Positions 11,201 to 22,850 of a DNA stretch of 64,000 nt are shown one piece after another (the stretch's first letter is position 1; each line of letters starts with the position of its first letter). The translations under genes were made by a program, and so were the position numbers. This stretch comes from Azolla caroliniana (Eukaryota > Polypodiophyta), in the NCBI GenBank assembly GCA_043228905.1, contig JBHGNT010000021.1, positions 10,602,001-10,666,000 of the forward strand. The letters are read 5' to 3'. Under the pieces are notes generated by a model, which searched no databases, was not told where the DNA came from, and saw nothing but the letters and a program-made list of their open reading frames with translations.

Positions 11201-11464
11201 CTTGGAGCAACGATATGCACAAGCACCCGGGCACTCTGTCCCCCAAAAAAGCCATTCACAAAATAAATTACTTAGTTGGAGGGAGTCTTTTGGGATTAGT
11301 AGTAATTAATATATGGATTCATGCGATAGACGATAGCCTAGTACTAACTACTGTAGGGCCACTTCTACACATTTGTGTAGTCAGCCGTGTGTGTGTGTGA
11401 CAGCATTGCATGTTAGTTAGTGTGTTATATATAATTAATGTGGGGAGAAGAAGAAGAAGCAACA
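8291..11464. other. gene-poor stretch
   Basis: No gene family was recognised. Pieces around 8740-8960 are rich in AACCAAACC-type motifs similar to the hAT MITE at 25752 and could be an old relative. A GA microsatellite lies at about 10228-10248. The open frames at 10330-10626 (minus) and 11075-11266 (plus) have no identifiable motif. Confidence 0.4.
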
Positions 11465-11769
11465 TTACGTACGTGATTGGCGAAGACCCGTGCCAGGAGC
11501 CGCACTTCCACTTCTATGGGCGTGGTGGCCTTTGTTAATCCCGTGATGCCCTACGTTACTCCCATGATGGCCCCCCCCATGCCCATGGTATCTCTGCACC
11601 AACCAAAAACAACAACAACAACACACACCCACCCCCATGTGAATGAAGAAAGAAGATCACCACCCATTTCCATAGGGCCGCTAATAATAGTACTATGTGC
11701 GTAACTCAATCCAAGACGCAACATCATTTTATCTCATTAAGAGTTGGGAGTGAGTGAGTGAGTGAGTGA

Positions 11770-11800
<31 letters not shown>

Positions 11801-12072
11801 ATTACCTGGGGTTCAACCATGGCTTGGGCCTGCCAAAACCAGAAAAAATGTAGGAAAGAGAAATCCGTTAGGCACTAATAAGATGATGAATGAGGAACCA
11901 CAGTTACAATTGATTCGAAGGAATTAATCATCACCTCCAGGAGGTATCCAGGGAACACGAGGAGGAAGGAAAGGGCCAGAAATAGCAGGATGCTTGCCAA
12001 TGACAAGTTGCTACTACTACTTTTTGTTGTGGTGGTGGTGGTTGAGGAGGAGGAGGACGACGATCTGCCCAT
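11465..12072 (-). CDS. predicted small secreted His/Gly-rich peptide precursor, three exons
   Basis: Exon 1 (12072-11935, 46 codons) encodes MGRS followed by Ser/Thr runs and a hydrophobic core (SILLFLALSFLLVFPGYLL), a good signal peptide. A 24-nt mini-exon (11829-11806) encodes AQAMVEPQ, with acceptor GGTTTTGGCAG and donor GTAATT. Exon 3 (11593-11465, acceptor GGTTGGTGCAG) encodes RYHGHGGGHHGSNVG, more His/Gly text, and ends in GSAAPGTGLRQSRT and TAA. All joins are phase 0 and give 96 residues. The mini-exon supplies an A-Q-A signal-peptidase site, leaving a 47-residue mature part with nine histidines. No in-frame defect is visible. It does not match the CLE, CEP, IDA, RGF, PSY or PIP C-terminal motifs, so no function is assigned. 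The gene model is predicted, not proven. Confidence 0.6.
11750..11797. repeat. microsatellite (GAGT)n then (GTAT)n
   Basis: Tetranucleotide runs lie just inside the intron between exons 2 and 3 of the peptide gene. Confidence 0.9.
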
Positions 12073-12261
12073 CGTTCTTTTGGAAGGCTCAGTGAAACAA
12101 AAAATATGATCCGAATTAGGGTTTGGGAGGGCTACCCTAAAATGCGTTTGTTGTTGTTTCTGCCTCTCCCCCCACCCCACTCCACCCCACCCTTCCTCCT
12201 CCTCCTCCTCCTCTACTACTACTAATAATACTGCTTCTTCTTCTTCCTCCTCTTCCTCCAC

Positions 12262-12270
12262 CCTTATAAT
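12262..12270 (-). promoter_or_regulatory. candidate TATA box of the peptide gene
   Basis: On the minus strand ATTATAAGG lies about 190 bp upstream of the predicted ATG, leaving a GA/CT-rich leader of roughly 160 nt. CT microsatellites (around 12328-12349) lie further upstream, a common feature of plant core promoters. Confidence 0.45.
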
Positions 12271-12272
12271 GC

Positions 12273-13263
12273 ACAGCTTTTCATTTACTGTTTCTCTGGC
12301 TTTTACACTTTACAGTAAATAACAATGGTCTCTCTCTCTCTCTCTCTCTGCCTTTTCTTTTTTGTTTGCTTTTCTTCTTTAACACCCACCAATCCACCCA
12401 CTTGGATGGATTATTTACTACTTCTTTCCCACCTCCAAGCCTTTGACCCTGCTCCCACCTCCACCTCCTTCTCCTTGAATAATTTCTCATGATGATGATG
12501 GATGGATGGATGGAGAAATTGTTCAATATAATTCATCTCTTCTCTTCAACATATCCTACTCCCCTTCCCTTCCCTTCCCTTCCCTTCCCTTTCCATTCTT
12601 CTCTTTTCTCTGCTTTCGGGAAAAGGATTATGCCGCAAACATTCGCTCCTGCCCTCCTGCGTCATGACTTGAAAATTGAGAGTCGAGACCCTTTGCCCTT
12701 CTTTGCCCTTGCCTTTCCCCCTTTTTTACCCTTGCCATAAACATTGTCTCTTGTGTGAACATGTAATAAATTCTCACATACATACATATCGGCTTGGATT
12801 GTCAAATCTACTTGTTTTGTCTCTACACACACATTTGGGCACAATCCCATCCATGTAAGAGAGAGACACAGAGCTTCCCTTCCCTGGGATGATATGTACT
12901 TCCTTAGCCCGGGGCAATGGTTCGGCTTGCGCCACAACCCAACCATGGAACTGTTGCTTAACCGCCTCATTGCTTAAAATCGGTTTAGTTTATGACCCGA
13001 GATTGGAAAATGGTTTGGTTTGGTTTTAATTTGTGGCGTGTTCTAACAATTTTATGAGTTCTAAAGCTTGAAAGTGCGACTTACATACCCATACCCACCA
13101 CCCACATGTGTTTGTTTAAGAGTATGAATAACATATAGAATCACTTTTTTCATAGTTGATGCAGATTCTCTCTTAAAAAGGGTTCAGTTTTAAACCGTTT
13201 AAGTTTTGAGGGTTCCATTAACTTAAACAATTTCATAGTTTGGTTTGGTTCTGTTTAGGTTAC
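12273..13263. other. upstream region without a gene
   Basis: The stretch contains simple repeats (CT near 12330, GATG near 12490, CCCTT near 12553-12585) and GGTTTGG-type motifs near 13005-13020. No coding sequence is supported. Confidence 0.4.
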
Positions 13264-13736
13264 TGTTGAGATATCCAGCTCAACTAAGTTTAGCCATTTA
13301 GTTAACCACGCAACTTAGTAGTTACCTAGATAGAATCTAGTTAGTGTGTTGACATTTTTAACCCTTAAATAGGATCTTGTACTTGTACGTAAGTGGGAAT
13401 ACATTCTAGATCCTCCACAACCAAGTATATTTAATATAGGAGTTACATCCTTGTACCTATATTCCACTCACACATGTGCACCCTTGCACATGAGTTGTAT
13501 ATATACCTCATTGTGGGTATTTTTGTAACTTGATGCTTATTAATATAGAGAAAGTTCTTTAGCAACACTCTTGTTAATAATCCCCCCATTTATATTATTG
13601 TTCATATAAGTGTAACTTCCTCTCTCTCTTCCTCTCACACACATACACACACATATCACATAATCTTTCACTGCGTTATCAACTACTCACATAATTAGAC
13701 ACTAATTAACCCTAGTTAATTACCTAATTATTAACA
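13264..13736 (+). repeat. 5' LTR of element A
   Basis: The 473-bp LTR runs TG...CA and is followed directly at 13737 by the primer-binding site TGGCATCAGAG, a variant of the initiator-Met type. Its text matches the LTR starting at 25558. Confidence 0.9.
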
Positions 13737-13909
13737 TGGCATCAGAGTGCATGGTTTAGCATATCCACTAAGCCCACCCGATTCCGTGATTGTGTGTTCG
13801 AGACGCCGACGAAAAATCTGGTTATCCGCTACCGTAGTGTCGCTACGTAGCACGTGTACGTGGCCAAAGGAAGAAAAGCCAAGAAGGAAGACACTACATC
13901 AACACGTAG

Positions 13910-14388
13910 ATGGGTAGCTCACTCCCTAGTGAAAATCTAGACCGGAGCAATGATTCATCTTGGGAGTACAAGATGAACCAATACCTAGTTGGCCAAGGGT
14001 ATTGGAGCTACATCAACGACGCACTCGAAAACAAACTCGACATCACAAACGCCAACTACCTAACGTGGGAGCAATGAGCGAGTAGGGTAATGTATTGCTT
14101 GGCAACATGTGTCCCCGACCACATGCCTAAACACATTTGAGACACCAAGATGCCTAAAGAAGCGTGGGCGAACTTAAAGAAAATTTTCGCCGCCAACATG
14201 ACTGCCCACAAGCTTCAACTCCGGAAAGAGTTGAACAACATACAACAAAAAGATATGCTCGTGTCAGACTACACCGCCAAGATCAAGAGCATTCACAACT
14301 AGCTTGGGTCCATCAACGTAAATGTCGACGAAGACGAGATGGTTCAAGTATGCTTGGGCGGCCTCACACATTGGTTCGACTTGATAAG
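13910..14388 (+). pseudogene. element A gag, 5' part
   Basis: From the ATG at 13910 a Copia UBN2-type gag is readable, with landmarks PKEAWANLKKIF and KELNNIQQKDMLVSDYTAK. It carries in-frame stops near 14075, 14138 and 14300. Insertion of element B interrupts it after WFDLI. It resumes at 19630. Confidence 0.75.
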
Positions 14389-14780
14389 TGTTGAGAAACA
14401 AGCTCAACAAAAGGTATGTGGTGCTTATTGAGAAGTAAGATCTTCTATAGTAGCTATTAGGAAATTAGCTAGTGGACATAAAGGTGAAACAACTATTTAG
14501 CTATTCACAGCTATTTAACTACTCACAACTAATTAGCTGCATATATAAGTAACATATAACTTAGGTAAAAAGATAGTAGTTATAAGAAAACAGAGAAAGA
14601 CCAGAAAACAAAAAACTGACGAGAGCGAGTTCAGCTCTACGTGTAATGAAATAGAAGAAGCTTTTGGTTTGCTACAGAGGTAAGTCTCTTTCCCCCTTCG
14701 TTTTCTGTCTTGAGCACACTAACGACCCAACACATCACGATCCACTGCTCACAAAGAAGAGCCGGAGCGCCTTCGTAACA
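14389..14780 (+). repeat. 5' LTR of element B
   Basis: 392 bp, TG...CA. It differs from the 3' copy mainly by lacking an internal expansion of TAGCTATT-type units. Confidence 0.9.
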
Positions 14781-14910
14781 TGGTATTAGAGCAGAGTTGC
14801 TCGTAAAGAGGAACAATACAAATCTGAGAAGTTTGGTTCTGGTTACTGGGCTAAATCAGAGAGTTGTCTATGAAGTTAATCGTAGCAAAAACCCTAATTG
14901 AAAGAGAGAA

Positions 14911-15840
14911 TGACTGCTGAGAATGGAGGCCAAATAGTCACAAAAAAGCTAGATAAAAACAATTTCCCTACGTGGAAATTCTGAAGGACAAATTTCCTGA
15001 TGGGAAAAGGATATTGGGATTACATTGAAGGAGACCTAGAAGAGGCTCTAGAGATCCTTGAAGAAAATGCAACTACTGGACAGATTAAAACATTTAAGGA
15101 ATGAAATCAAGGGGCAAGGAAAGTATTGCATTGGCTATCACTTAGCATCTCAGATTCGATGCTTGGACACATACAAGATGCTTTGCTTCCAAAAGAAGCT
15201 TGGGACAGTTTGGTAAAATTGTTTGCAGTAAACTCAAAGGCTAGAAAGCTTCAGTTGAAGACTGAGCTAAATACATTGGAAAAAGGTAAGATGTCAGTTA
15301 ATGAGTATGCTCTGAAAAAGAAGAGCATATGTGAGTCCCTTGCTTCTATTAATGTGAAGGTAGAAGATGATGATATGGTGAAAATATGCTTAGGACCTCA
15401 ATATAAAAGCTTCAAAACATCTATTCTCACAAGGGATAGCATGCCAAGTTTTCCAGATCTAGTTTCAATGCTTGTAGTGGAAGAAAGAAGTTAGATGGAT
15501 GATGTAAACAAAGGAAACTTTGAGACTGAGAGGCAAGCCCTCTACAATAGTGCTAGAAGAGGTTGACGAAGAGGCCATGGAAGATTTGGTTCAGCTAGAA
15601 CCAACAACAATCAAGGAAGAGGACAACAGGCTACAAGTAGAAGAAACAACATCAGAGGTAGGGGGAGCAATCGAGCCAGAGGTAGGCAAACTTATTTGAA
15701 TGATGATGGTTGTTGGTATTGTGGAAAACTAGGCCATACACAGGCTAAATGCTATAAAAAGCAAACTGATGAAAAAAGAGGGAAGAGATAGAAAAATAAC
15801 TATGCTTCAACTAGTGAAGACTATGATATAGATGGTGCAT
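14911..15840 (+). pseudogene. element B gag with zinc knuckle
   Basis: The ATG at 14911 opens a Copia gag (MTAENGGQIVTKKLDKNNFP). Conserved pieces are PKEAWDSLVKLF, LKTELNTLEKGKMSVNEY and a CCHC knuckle C-W-Y-C-G-K-L-G-H-T-Q-A-K-C near 15715. In-frame stops at 14992, 15103, 15492, about 15563 and about 15789 break it. Each is explained by one C-to-T or G-to-A change of a Trp, Arg or Gln codon. Confidence 0.85.
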
Positions 15841-15842
15841 TT

Positions 15843-16998
15843 GTGATGCAACATGAAACAATAAGAATGGCTGAATGTTCACAAAGATGCAATGAAGATT
15901 ATATGTGGTATGTAGATTCTGGGGCATCTAATCATATGACAGGACCTGCAACCTGGTTTGAAAGTCTAAGAGAACCAGATATTCATGGTTATGTACAAAC
16001 AGGTGATAACACCACTCATACAATCGAGCATGTTGGAGATATCCCATTGTGGGAAGAAAAAGGAAAGACAAAGTATATGCTGAATATTATGCATGTGCCA
16101 AACCTTGCAAAAAATCTGATTTCTATTGGACATATAGTAGAGCAAGGAATGCAAGTTAAGTTTAAGCAAAGTGGGTGCTTTATAGAGAAACAGGGAAAGC
16201 TTATTGCAAAAGGAAAACAACAAGGAAGGATGTTTGTGTTAGATGTGGATATGCTTCGAAAGATTACAACCATCTTTGCAGAAGGAATGAGTGTAATCTT
16301 AGATGTGGAAATGTGGCATAAGAGAATCGGTCACATAAGTATGCAAACCTTGAAAAATATGTTGAGGAAAAATGCAGTGGCTGGATTGCCTAAGTTGAAA
16401 GATTGTGAGATGAGCAAAATATGTGAAGCATGCCAATATGGAAAGCAAAACAGGTTGTCTTTCCCTCATGAAAGACATGTAAGCAAAAATTTGTTGGATT
16501 TGGTACATACAGATTTATTGGGACCAACAAAAAATGCATCAATTAGTGGATGTAAGTTTTATGTAACATTGATTGATGATTGCTCAAGGAAAACGTGTGT
16601 TTACTTCATGAAAGAGAAAAGTGAAGTATTTGATTGCTTTCGTAAGTTTAAATGCATGGTAGAAAAGCATGCTGGAACTAGATAAAATATTTAAGGTCTG
16701 ATGGAGGAGGAGAATACTTTTCAAATGAATTTTCTGATTTTCTATGCAATCAAGGAATAAGGAGACAATTTACATGTAGATATACTCCACAACAAAATGG
16801 AGTTGCTGAGAGAAAAACAGAACTCTGGTGAACAAAGCAAGAGCCATGATGATTGAAAAAAATATGTCATTGTATTACTAGGCAAAAGCTGTCAACACAA
16901 CAAACTTTATTCTATATAGATGTACAACATTTGGAGTACATGAAGTAACTCCTGAAGAATGTTTCTATGGAAGGAAACCTAGTTTAGGACACTTAAAA
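15843..16998 (+). pseudogene. element B protease, GAG-pre-integrase and integrase
   Basis: The long open frame 15843-16685 starts with the aspartic protease WYVDSGASNHM. It continues through the pre-integrase zinc finger (MWHKRIGHIS ... CEACQYGKQ) into the integrase core (DLVHTDLLGP, TLIDDCSRKT). One-base losses near 16683 and 16815 and a TAG near 16880 interrupt the second half, where SDGGGEYF and PQQNGVAERK still mark the D and E of the DDE triad. Confidence 0.9.
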
Positions 16999-17613
16999 GT
17001 GTTTGGATGCCTTGCCTATGTTCATGTACCTGCTGAAGTAAGAAGTAAGCTTGATCCAAAAGTTGGAAAATGTGTTCTTGTTGGATATTCAGAGGAGCAA
17101 AAAGGGTATAGATGTTATAACCCGTTGACAAAAAACATTGTGGTAAGCCATGATGTAATATTTGATGAGTTGGGCAGTTGGTACAACCCAAAAGAAAATG
17201 TAGAAACTAATGAAGACTATGAAAATGAAGAGAGAGGAAAATTTGAAAATGGAAGAGATTGCCATGGAAATGGAAGCAATGTTGGACAACAAGGTTCAAC
17301 ATCAATAGAATGTACTGAACCATTTGAAAAATTTGGTAGTAAATCTGAATCAAATGCTTGGAGTGGACGGAACACAAGACACAAAAAATATGATGATAAA
17401 AAAGGAAAACAAAAGATGCCAGAGTATGAAATGTTTGATGAAGGATCTAGAAACATGGAAGATGTAGATTCAGATACATTATTGGATGATGAGCTTGGTA
17501 TAGGAACCTTGAAAACCCCTGGTATGGAAACGACAATGAAAGATGCAAGTCAGAAACTGAGAAGATCATATAGAGAGAAAAAGACTGTTGAAAGATTTGG
17601 TTATGATACATAA
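16999..17613 (+). pseudogene. element B integrase C-terminal region
   Basis: It starts with the Copia signature FGCLAYVHVP, then the GYSEEQKGYRCYNP and VSHDVIFDE block, followed by a long charged linker ending at a stop before the reverse transcriptase. The linker holds a K/R-rich stretch. It reads open for 204 codons and is cut from RT by a frameshift near 17600. Confidence 0.85.
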
Positions 17614-19180
17614 ATGGCTATGCATTATGCATACATGTCTAAAGTGGTACAAATCCCTAATCCAAATAATTTTGATGAAGCAAAATCTGGATTTAGTGAA
17701 GTTACCAAAAGGAAAAACTGTGGTAGGTTGCAAATGGGTCCACAAAACAAAGCATGATTCCAATGGGAATGTAAGTAGACATAAAGCAAGACTTGTGTCA
17801 AAGGGATATGCCCAGATGCAAGGAATTTATTATGATGAAACATTTGCACCGGTTGCAAAGATGGCAACATTGAGAACACTACTTGCTGTGAGTGCAGCCA
17901 AAAGATGGGTTCTACACCATATGGATGTAAAAAATGCTTTTTTACATGGTAACTTGGAAGAGGAAGTATACATGTGTCAACCACTAGGTCTTGAAGATAA
18001 GAAACATCCAGAATATGTTTGTAAGCTGAAAAAGGCTCTTTATGGACTGAAAGAAGCACCGAGAGCATGGCATAAGGAACTTTCAGAATCTCTGAAACAA
18101 ATTGCTTTCAAAATGTCAAAAGTTGATCCATCACTGTATGTAAAGAAGATAAATAATTGCATTGTTGTTATCTTGATATATGTAGATGATTTAATCATTG
18201 GAGGTGATTCTATGGATGAAATAAGGAAGCTTAATAAAAATCTTGAAATGCATTTTCATATGAAAGATTTAGGAGAGTTGAGATACTTTCTTGGTATTGA
18301 GATGATCAAATCTGAAAGTGGTATATATATGTTGCAAAAACAGTATGCAACAACTATGTTGAAGAAGTATGGTATGCTTGGATGCAAACCTATTGATGTA
18401 CCACTAGATAAGAACTGCAAATTGAGGGCCGATTTGGGAGCCAAAATAGAAGATGTAAACATGTATAGGTCTATGGTGGGCAGCCTCATATATTTGACTA
18501 TAACAAGACCTGATTTGAGTTATGCAGTTGGATTTGTCAGCCAATTTATGCAACAACCAACAAAGCCACACTTGGACTGCATTAGAAGAATCTTGAGGTA
18601 TGTAAAAGCTACTCAGAACTATGGACTGTTTTACAGGGCTGATCTGGACATAAAGCTGGAAGGATATATAGATGTGGATTGGGCTAGAAGCCAAACTGAT
18701 AGAAGATCCACAAGTGGATATATGTTTACATTGGGAAGTGCAACTATTTCATGGAGTAGCAAGAAACAAGCTACTGTTGCATTATCAAGTACTGAAGTTG
18801 AATATAAAGGAGCTGCAATAGTCACCTGTGAAGAGGTATGGATCGGAAGATTTCTTGCTGATTTGGGAGAATATATAGATGGTGCAGTCACAATTTGGTG
18901 TGACAATATGAGCAACATTTAGCTCGCAAAAAACCTAGTGTTCCATGCAAGAACAAAGCACATTGAAGTGCATTATCACTATGTTAGGGAAAAAGTGATT
19001 GATGGAGAAGTGCATCGGTTGTATGTAAGCACAAATCAACAAGTTGCTGATATTCTTATGAAGGGATTAAGCATGGAAAAACATACACTGTTTAGAGACA
19101 TGATGGGAGTTGTAAGCATTGGTATGATAATTGAAAAGCATGAAGAAAAGAAGATTGAAGATGATCCCAAGAAAGGATAA
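17588..19180 (+). pseudogene. element B reverse transcriptase and RNase H
   Basis: A 444-codon frame contains the Copia RT landmarks YDETFAPVAKMATLRTLLA, MDVKNAFLHGNL, YGLKEAPRAWH and the catalytic IYVDDLIIGG. RNase H follows, with DVDWARSQTDRRSTSGY and ALSSTEVEY. The frame stops at a TAG (18920-18922) where relatives have CAG, and the last 80 codons (RTKHIEVHYHYVREKV) continue in the same frame to 19180. The start of the RT domain has lost a short piece. Catalytic residues are intact. Confidence 0.92.
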
Positions 19181-19198
19181 GTTGAGCTTGAGGGGGAG

Positions 19199-19629
19199 TG
19201 TTGAGAAACAAGCTCAACAAAAGGTATGTGATGCTTATTGAGAAGTAAGATCTTCTATAGTAGCTATTAGTAAATTAGCTACTAGTGGACATAAAGGTGA
19301 AATAACTATTTAGCTATCTACAACTATTTAGCTATTCACAACTATTTAGCTAGTCATAGCTAATTAGCTACTCACAGCTAATTAGCTACATATATAAGTC
19401 ACTTATAACTTAGGTAAAAAGATAGTAGTTGTAAGAAAACAGAGAAAGAACAGAAAACAGAAAAATGACGAGGGTGAGTTGAGCTCTGCGTGTAATGAAA
19501 TAGAAGAAGCTTTTGGTTTGCTACAAAGGTAAGTCCCTTTCCCCCTTCGTTTTCTGTCGTGAGCACACTAATGACCCAACACATCACAATCCACTGCGCA
19601 CAAAGAAGAGCCGGAGCGCTTTCGTAACA
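19199..19629 (+). repeat. 3' LTR of element B
   Basis: 431 bp. It carries an extra run of CTATTTAGCTA/CAGCTAATTAGCTA units compared with the 5' LTR, a local tandem expansion of about 40 bp. Confidence 0.9.
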
Positions 19630-21174
19630 ATAAGGACGGATATCTTAGCGAGAGAAAACCCTCCTTCGTTCTTCGATCTCCAATCACCTCCGACTCCACA
19701 AACACCTCCAACTCGGAAGGTGTGTGGTTCGTCGACTCCGGCGCCTCACATAGAGACGGGAGTGGTTTCGTGACTTAAGAACACCGGATTGACCCGGCTA
19801 CATAGGGACAAGAGACGACACCACACATCCCATTCGGCACATTGACAATGTCCCATTCGGGAAAGAAGGTGAACAAAATTGCATAAAAAACGTCTTGCAT
19901 GTACCGACAATAACAAAGAATTTGGTCTCGGTCGGCCAAATCATGGAGCAAGGCATGCAAGTTCATTGCAACAACGAAAGATGCTTTATAGAAAAAGATG
20001 GCCGACTCATAGGTAGGGGACAGAAAGAAGGCTGAATGTTTATTCTCGATTCGAACGGCCATGTATGCCAAAGGTCTCAAAATCGAGATGAACATTGAGT
20101 TGTGGCACAAGAGAAACGACCACATCAACCTCCAATGGCTTCGAGCAATGCAATTAAAGGGAGTTGTCATCAGGCTTCCGGCCCTTGATTCAAAACGAGT
20201 CGATCGAGTGTGCGAAGCATGTCAACTCGGCAAACAACATCGACTTCCATGCCCAAAGGAGAGCTACGTAAGCAAAGGCCTCCTCGATGTGATCCACTCA
20301 AATGGATGGGGACCGGCTCAAACGCCAACGATCAAAGGATGCCAGTACTACTTCACCTTCATTGAAAAGTACTCCCTCTACACATGGATCTTCCCGATGA
20401 AGAAGAAGAGTGAAGTGCTCTCTCACTTTCAAAAGCTCAAGAGCCAAGTCGAAAAAGAAACCGATCGACACATTCGATGCCTATGATCGGATAGAGGCAA
20501 GGAGTACTTCTCCAAGGAATTCATCTCCTACCTCCAAGGTGAAGGCATCCGGAGAGAATTCTCATGCCAACACACACCCCAACAAAATAGAGTAGCCGCC
20601 ACAAACTTGAGGTAGCACGAACCATGATGCATGAGAAACACATGCCGAATTTCTATTGGGCTGAAACAACATCCACGCCCATTTATCTCATGAATCAATG
20701 CACCACTAATGGAGTGCATGAGCTTAAACTCCATATGAGATCTTTGTTTGAAGGAAGTCATTCCTATCGCACCTCAAGGTGTTCGGAAGCATTGCACATG
20801 TACACATCCTGAATGAAAAGCGACAGAAGCTCGACGCGAAGTTAGAGAAATATATCCTCGTAGGATACTTGTCTGAGAAAAAGGGGTACACGTGCTTCAA
20901 CCCTTCGAGTCGAGTGGTTCGAATAAGTCGAGACGTAGTCCTTGACGAATCAGCATCATGGTATGAGCCCGATTCGGCTCCATCTGGCCCAACCGAGGAA
21001 GAGTTGAATGTCAACTCGGATGACGATAATTGGCCAAGTCCTTTACCAAAGGACAATCCAAGTTGTACCGAGCTCAGTGGACCACATGAGCCTTCACGCG
21101 ACCAAAGCACGTTGCGGCTAAGTCTAAAATTATACAAAGGCAAAGGTAAGATGCCCAAATACGAAGTCAACCAC
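19630..21174 (+). pseudogene. element A protease, pre-integrase and integrase
   Basis: Directly after the inserted element B the A text resumes. The protease motif VWFVDSGASH appears near 19722, so the gag zinc-knuckle region has been deleted. Pre-integrase (ELWHKRNDHIN ... CEACQLGKQHR, 20097-20240) and integrase pieces (SDRGKEYFSKEF, LNEKRQKLDAKL, VRISRDVVLDE) follow. A stop at 20484 and several frameshifts disable it. Element C interrupts it at 21175. Confidence 0.85.
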
Positions 21175-21462
21175 TGATGGGAATAGCGCGGAATATTGCT
21201 CGGCCTCAACCGAGTCTTGAATCACTTGGATGGAAATCAAACACAGAAATGGGAAATGGGGAGAGAGCACATGTACACACGGAGACAACGATAGAGGATA
21301 CACAAGATGTTTACATGGAAAACCCTAATAGGGAAAAACCACGGGAGTCCACAGACTCCAAACTATCACTATATAGGAAAGGTACAAACAGAGACTCAAA
21401 GGCAACAACCTTGAGCTCTGTATCTTTGCCAGTCGGCAGTTACAACAGAGTATCGCTCTCTG

Positions 21463-21497
<35 letters not shown>

Positions 21498-21752
21498 AAC
21501 AGTTATCTATCAACGACAATATGACAACAACACATCTAAAGTGTTTGCCCTAAGCCATATTTATGCTTACATAAACTTAGGGATATTTACAAATATAGCC
21601 TCAATAGGCTTACTCAAAACATATTTACAAATATGTCTTCTCTTCCGATTTTCATCGGGACCATCCAATCCGGTTTCCAAATCTCTTTCGGTTCTCACCG
21701 GGTCCTCTTCATTCATGACCGGATCCCATCCAGAGGGACTGATTTCCCAACA
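21175..21752 (-). repeat. 3' LTR of element C
   Basis: 578 bp, including a CT microsatellite at about 21464-21496. It matches the copy at 24542. Confidence 0.9.
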
Positions 21753-22092
21753 ATCTCCACCTTCACTCTGGCATTGGATGTCTTGTCAGCCCGATCCGCT
21801 TTCGGCACGCGTCCATCTTGTCGGTCGCCAACACCTTGGTCAGCATATCCGATCCGTTCTCCTCCGTGTGGATCTTTGTCAGCACGAACTCTTGATCTTC
21901 TACTCTCTCCCGGATCCAGTGGTACCTCTATTGGATATGTTTCATCAGGGAATGGTAGGCCGCGTTCTTTGCAAGGTGGATGGCACTTTGATTGTCGCAG
22001 TAGAGCCGGTATTCCTGTTGTTGGATCCCTAGCTCTCCGATGAAGCCCTTCATCCAGATTATCTCCTTGCCGGCTTCCACAACTGTCATGTA

Positions 22093-22850
22093 CTACGCCT
22101 CCGTGGTTGACAAAGCAACCGTCTTCTCCAGCCTCGATTGCCACGAGACAGCTCCCCCTGCATAAGTCATGACATATCCGGATGTAGACCGGCTGGTATC
22201 CGCATCAGCCGACATATCTGAATCCGTGAATCCATCAAGTTGGGGATTATCAGAGTCGAACCAGAGGCACATACTCGCGGTGCCTTTCAAGTACCGGAGT
22301 ACCCACTTGACCGCGTTGAAGTGCTCTTTGCCGGATTTTTCATGAACCGGCTCACCACTCCGATTGCATATCCGATATCCGGTAGGATACATACCATCGC
22401 GTATATCAAGATCCCGACGACAGAGGCCTATGGTATCTTCATCATATCCGTCTTCTCCGCCTTTGTCCTCGGGCTTTGTTTTTTGGATAGCTTGCAGTTT
22501 GCTGGAAGTGTCGATCCGATTGGTTTTGCCTCTGACATGTTGAACCTTTGGAGTACCTTTGTCACGTACTTTTCCTATGACAACCACAATAGCTTCTTCG
22601 ACCAGTCCCAGCTCATGTGCATTCCCAATATCTGTATTGCCGGACCCAAGTCTTTCATTGAGAAGGTTCGGTTCAGAGCCTTCTTCAGCATCCGAATCTT
22701 GCCTTGGTCTCGTCCGACGATCAATATATCATCCACATATAGGAGAAGTATCAGGAAATCTCCTCGGCACGGTGAATTCAAGCTAGATTCCCTTCAACCG
22801 GCAGTACTCCTCGAACTGCCCCTGCTATTCTCCTCCGTTATCTATCTGCT
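22093..22850 (-). pseudogene. element C reverse transcriptase end and RNase H
   Basis: The RT begins abruptly at GDFLILLLYVDDILIVGRD, which contains the catalytic YVDD, then SMKDLGPAIQILGMHM. RNase H follows with DGFTDSDMSADADTSRSTS and KTVALSTTEA. Its final part is readable in another frame toward 21760. The first two thirds of RT are deleted. Confidence 0.85.

Larger units (their letters stand above)
14389..19629 (+). mobile_element. Copia element B, nested in A
   Basis: The LTRs are 14389-14780 and 19199-19629, both starting TGTTGAGAAACAAGC and ending TTCGTAACA. The primer-binding site TGGTATTAGAGC starts at 14781 and the polypurine tract TTGAGGGGGAG ends at 19198. The 5-bp target-site duplication ATAAG (14384-14388 and 19630-19634) is perfect. 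The gag text of element A continues on both sides. This is the most complete Copia copy in the window, but it is inactive. Confidence 0.95.

Noticed and set aside
11465-11593. CLE, CEP, IDA, RGF or PIP peptide hormone
   Set aside because: The C-terminus does not carry the diagnostic residues of any of these families.
11477-11704. Plus-strand frame over the peptide gene
   Set aside because: It is antisense to exon 3 and the adjoining intron, with no start context or motif.
11875-12261. 128-codon minus-strand frame starting with a Glu run
   Set aside because: The Glu-rich part is the CT-rich leader; the downstream ATG at 12072 fits the signal peptide and splice model better, and the frame runs into intron 1.
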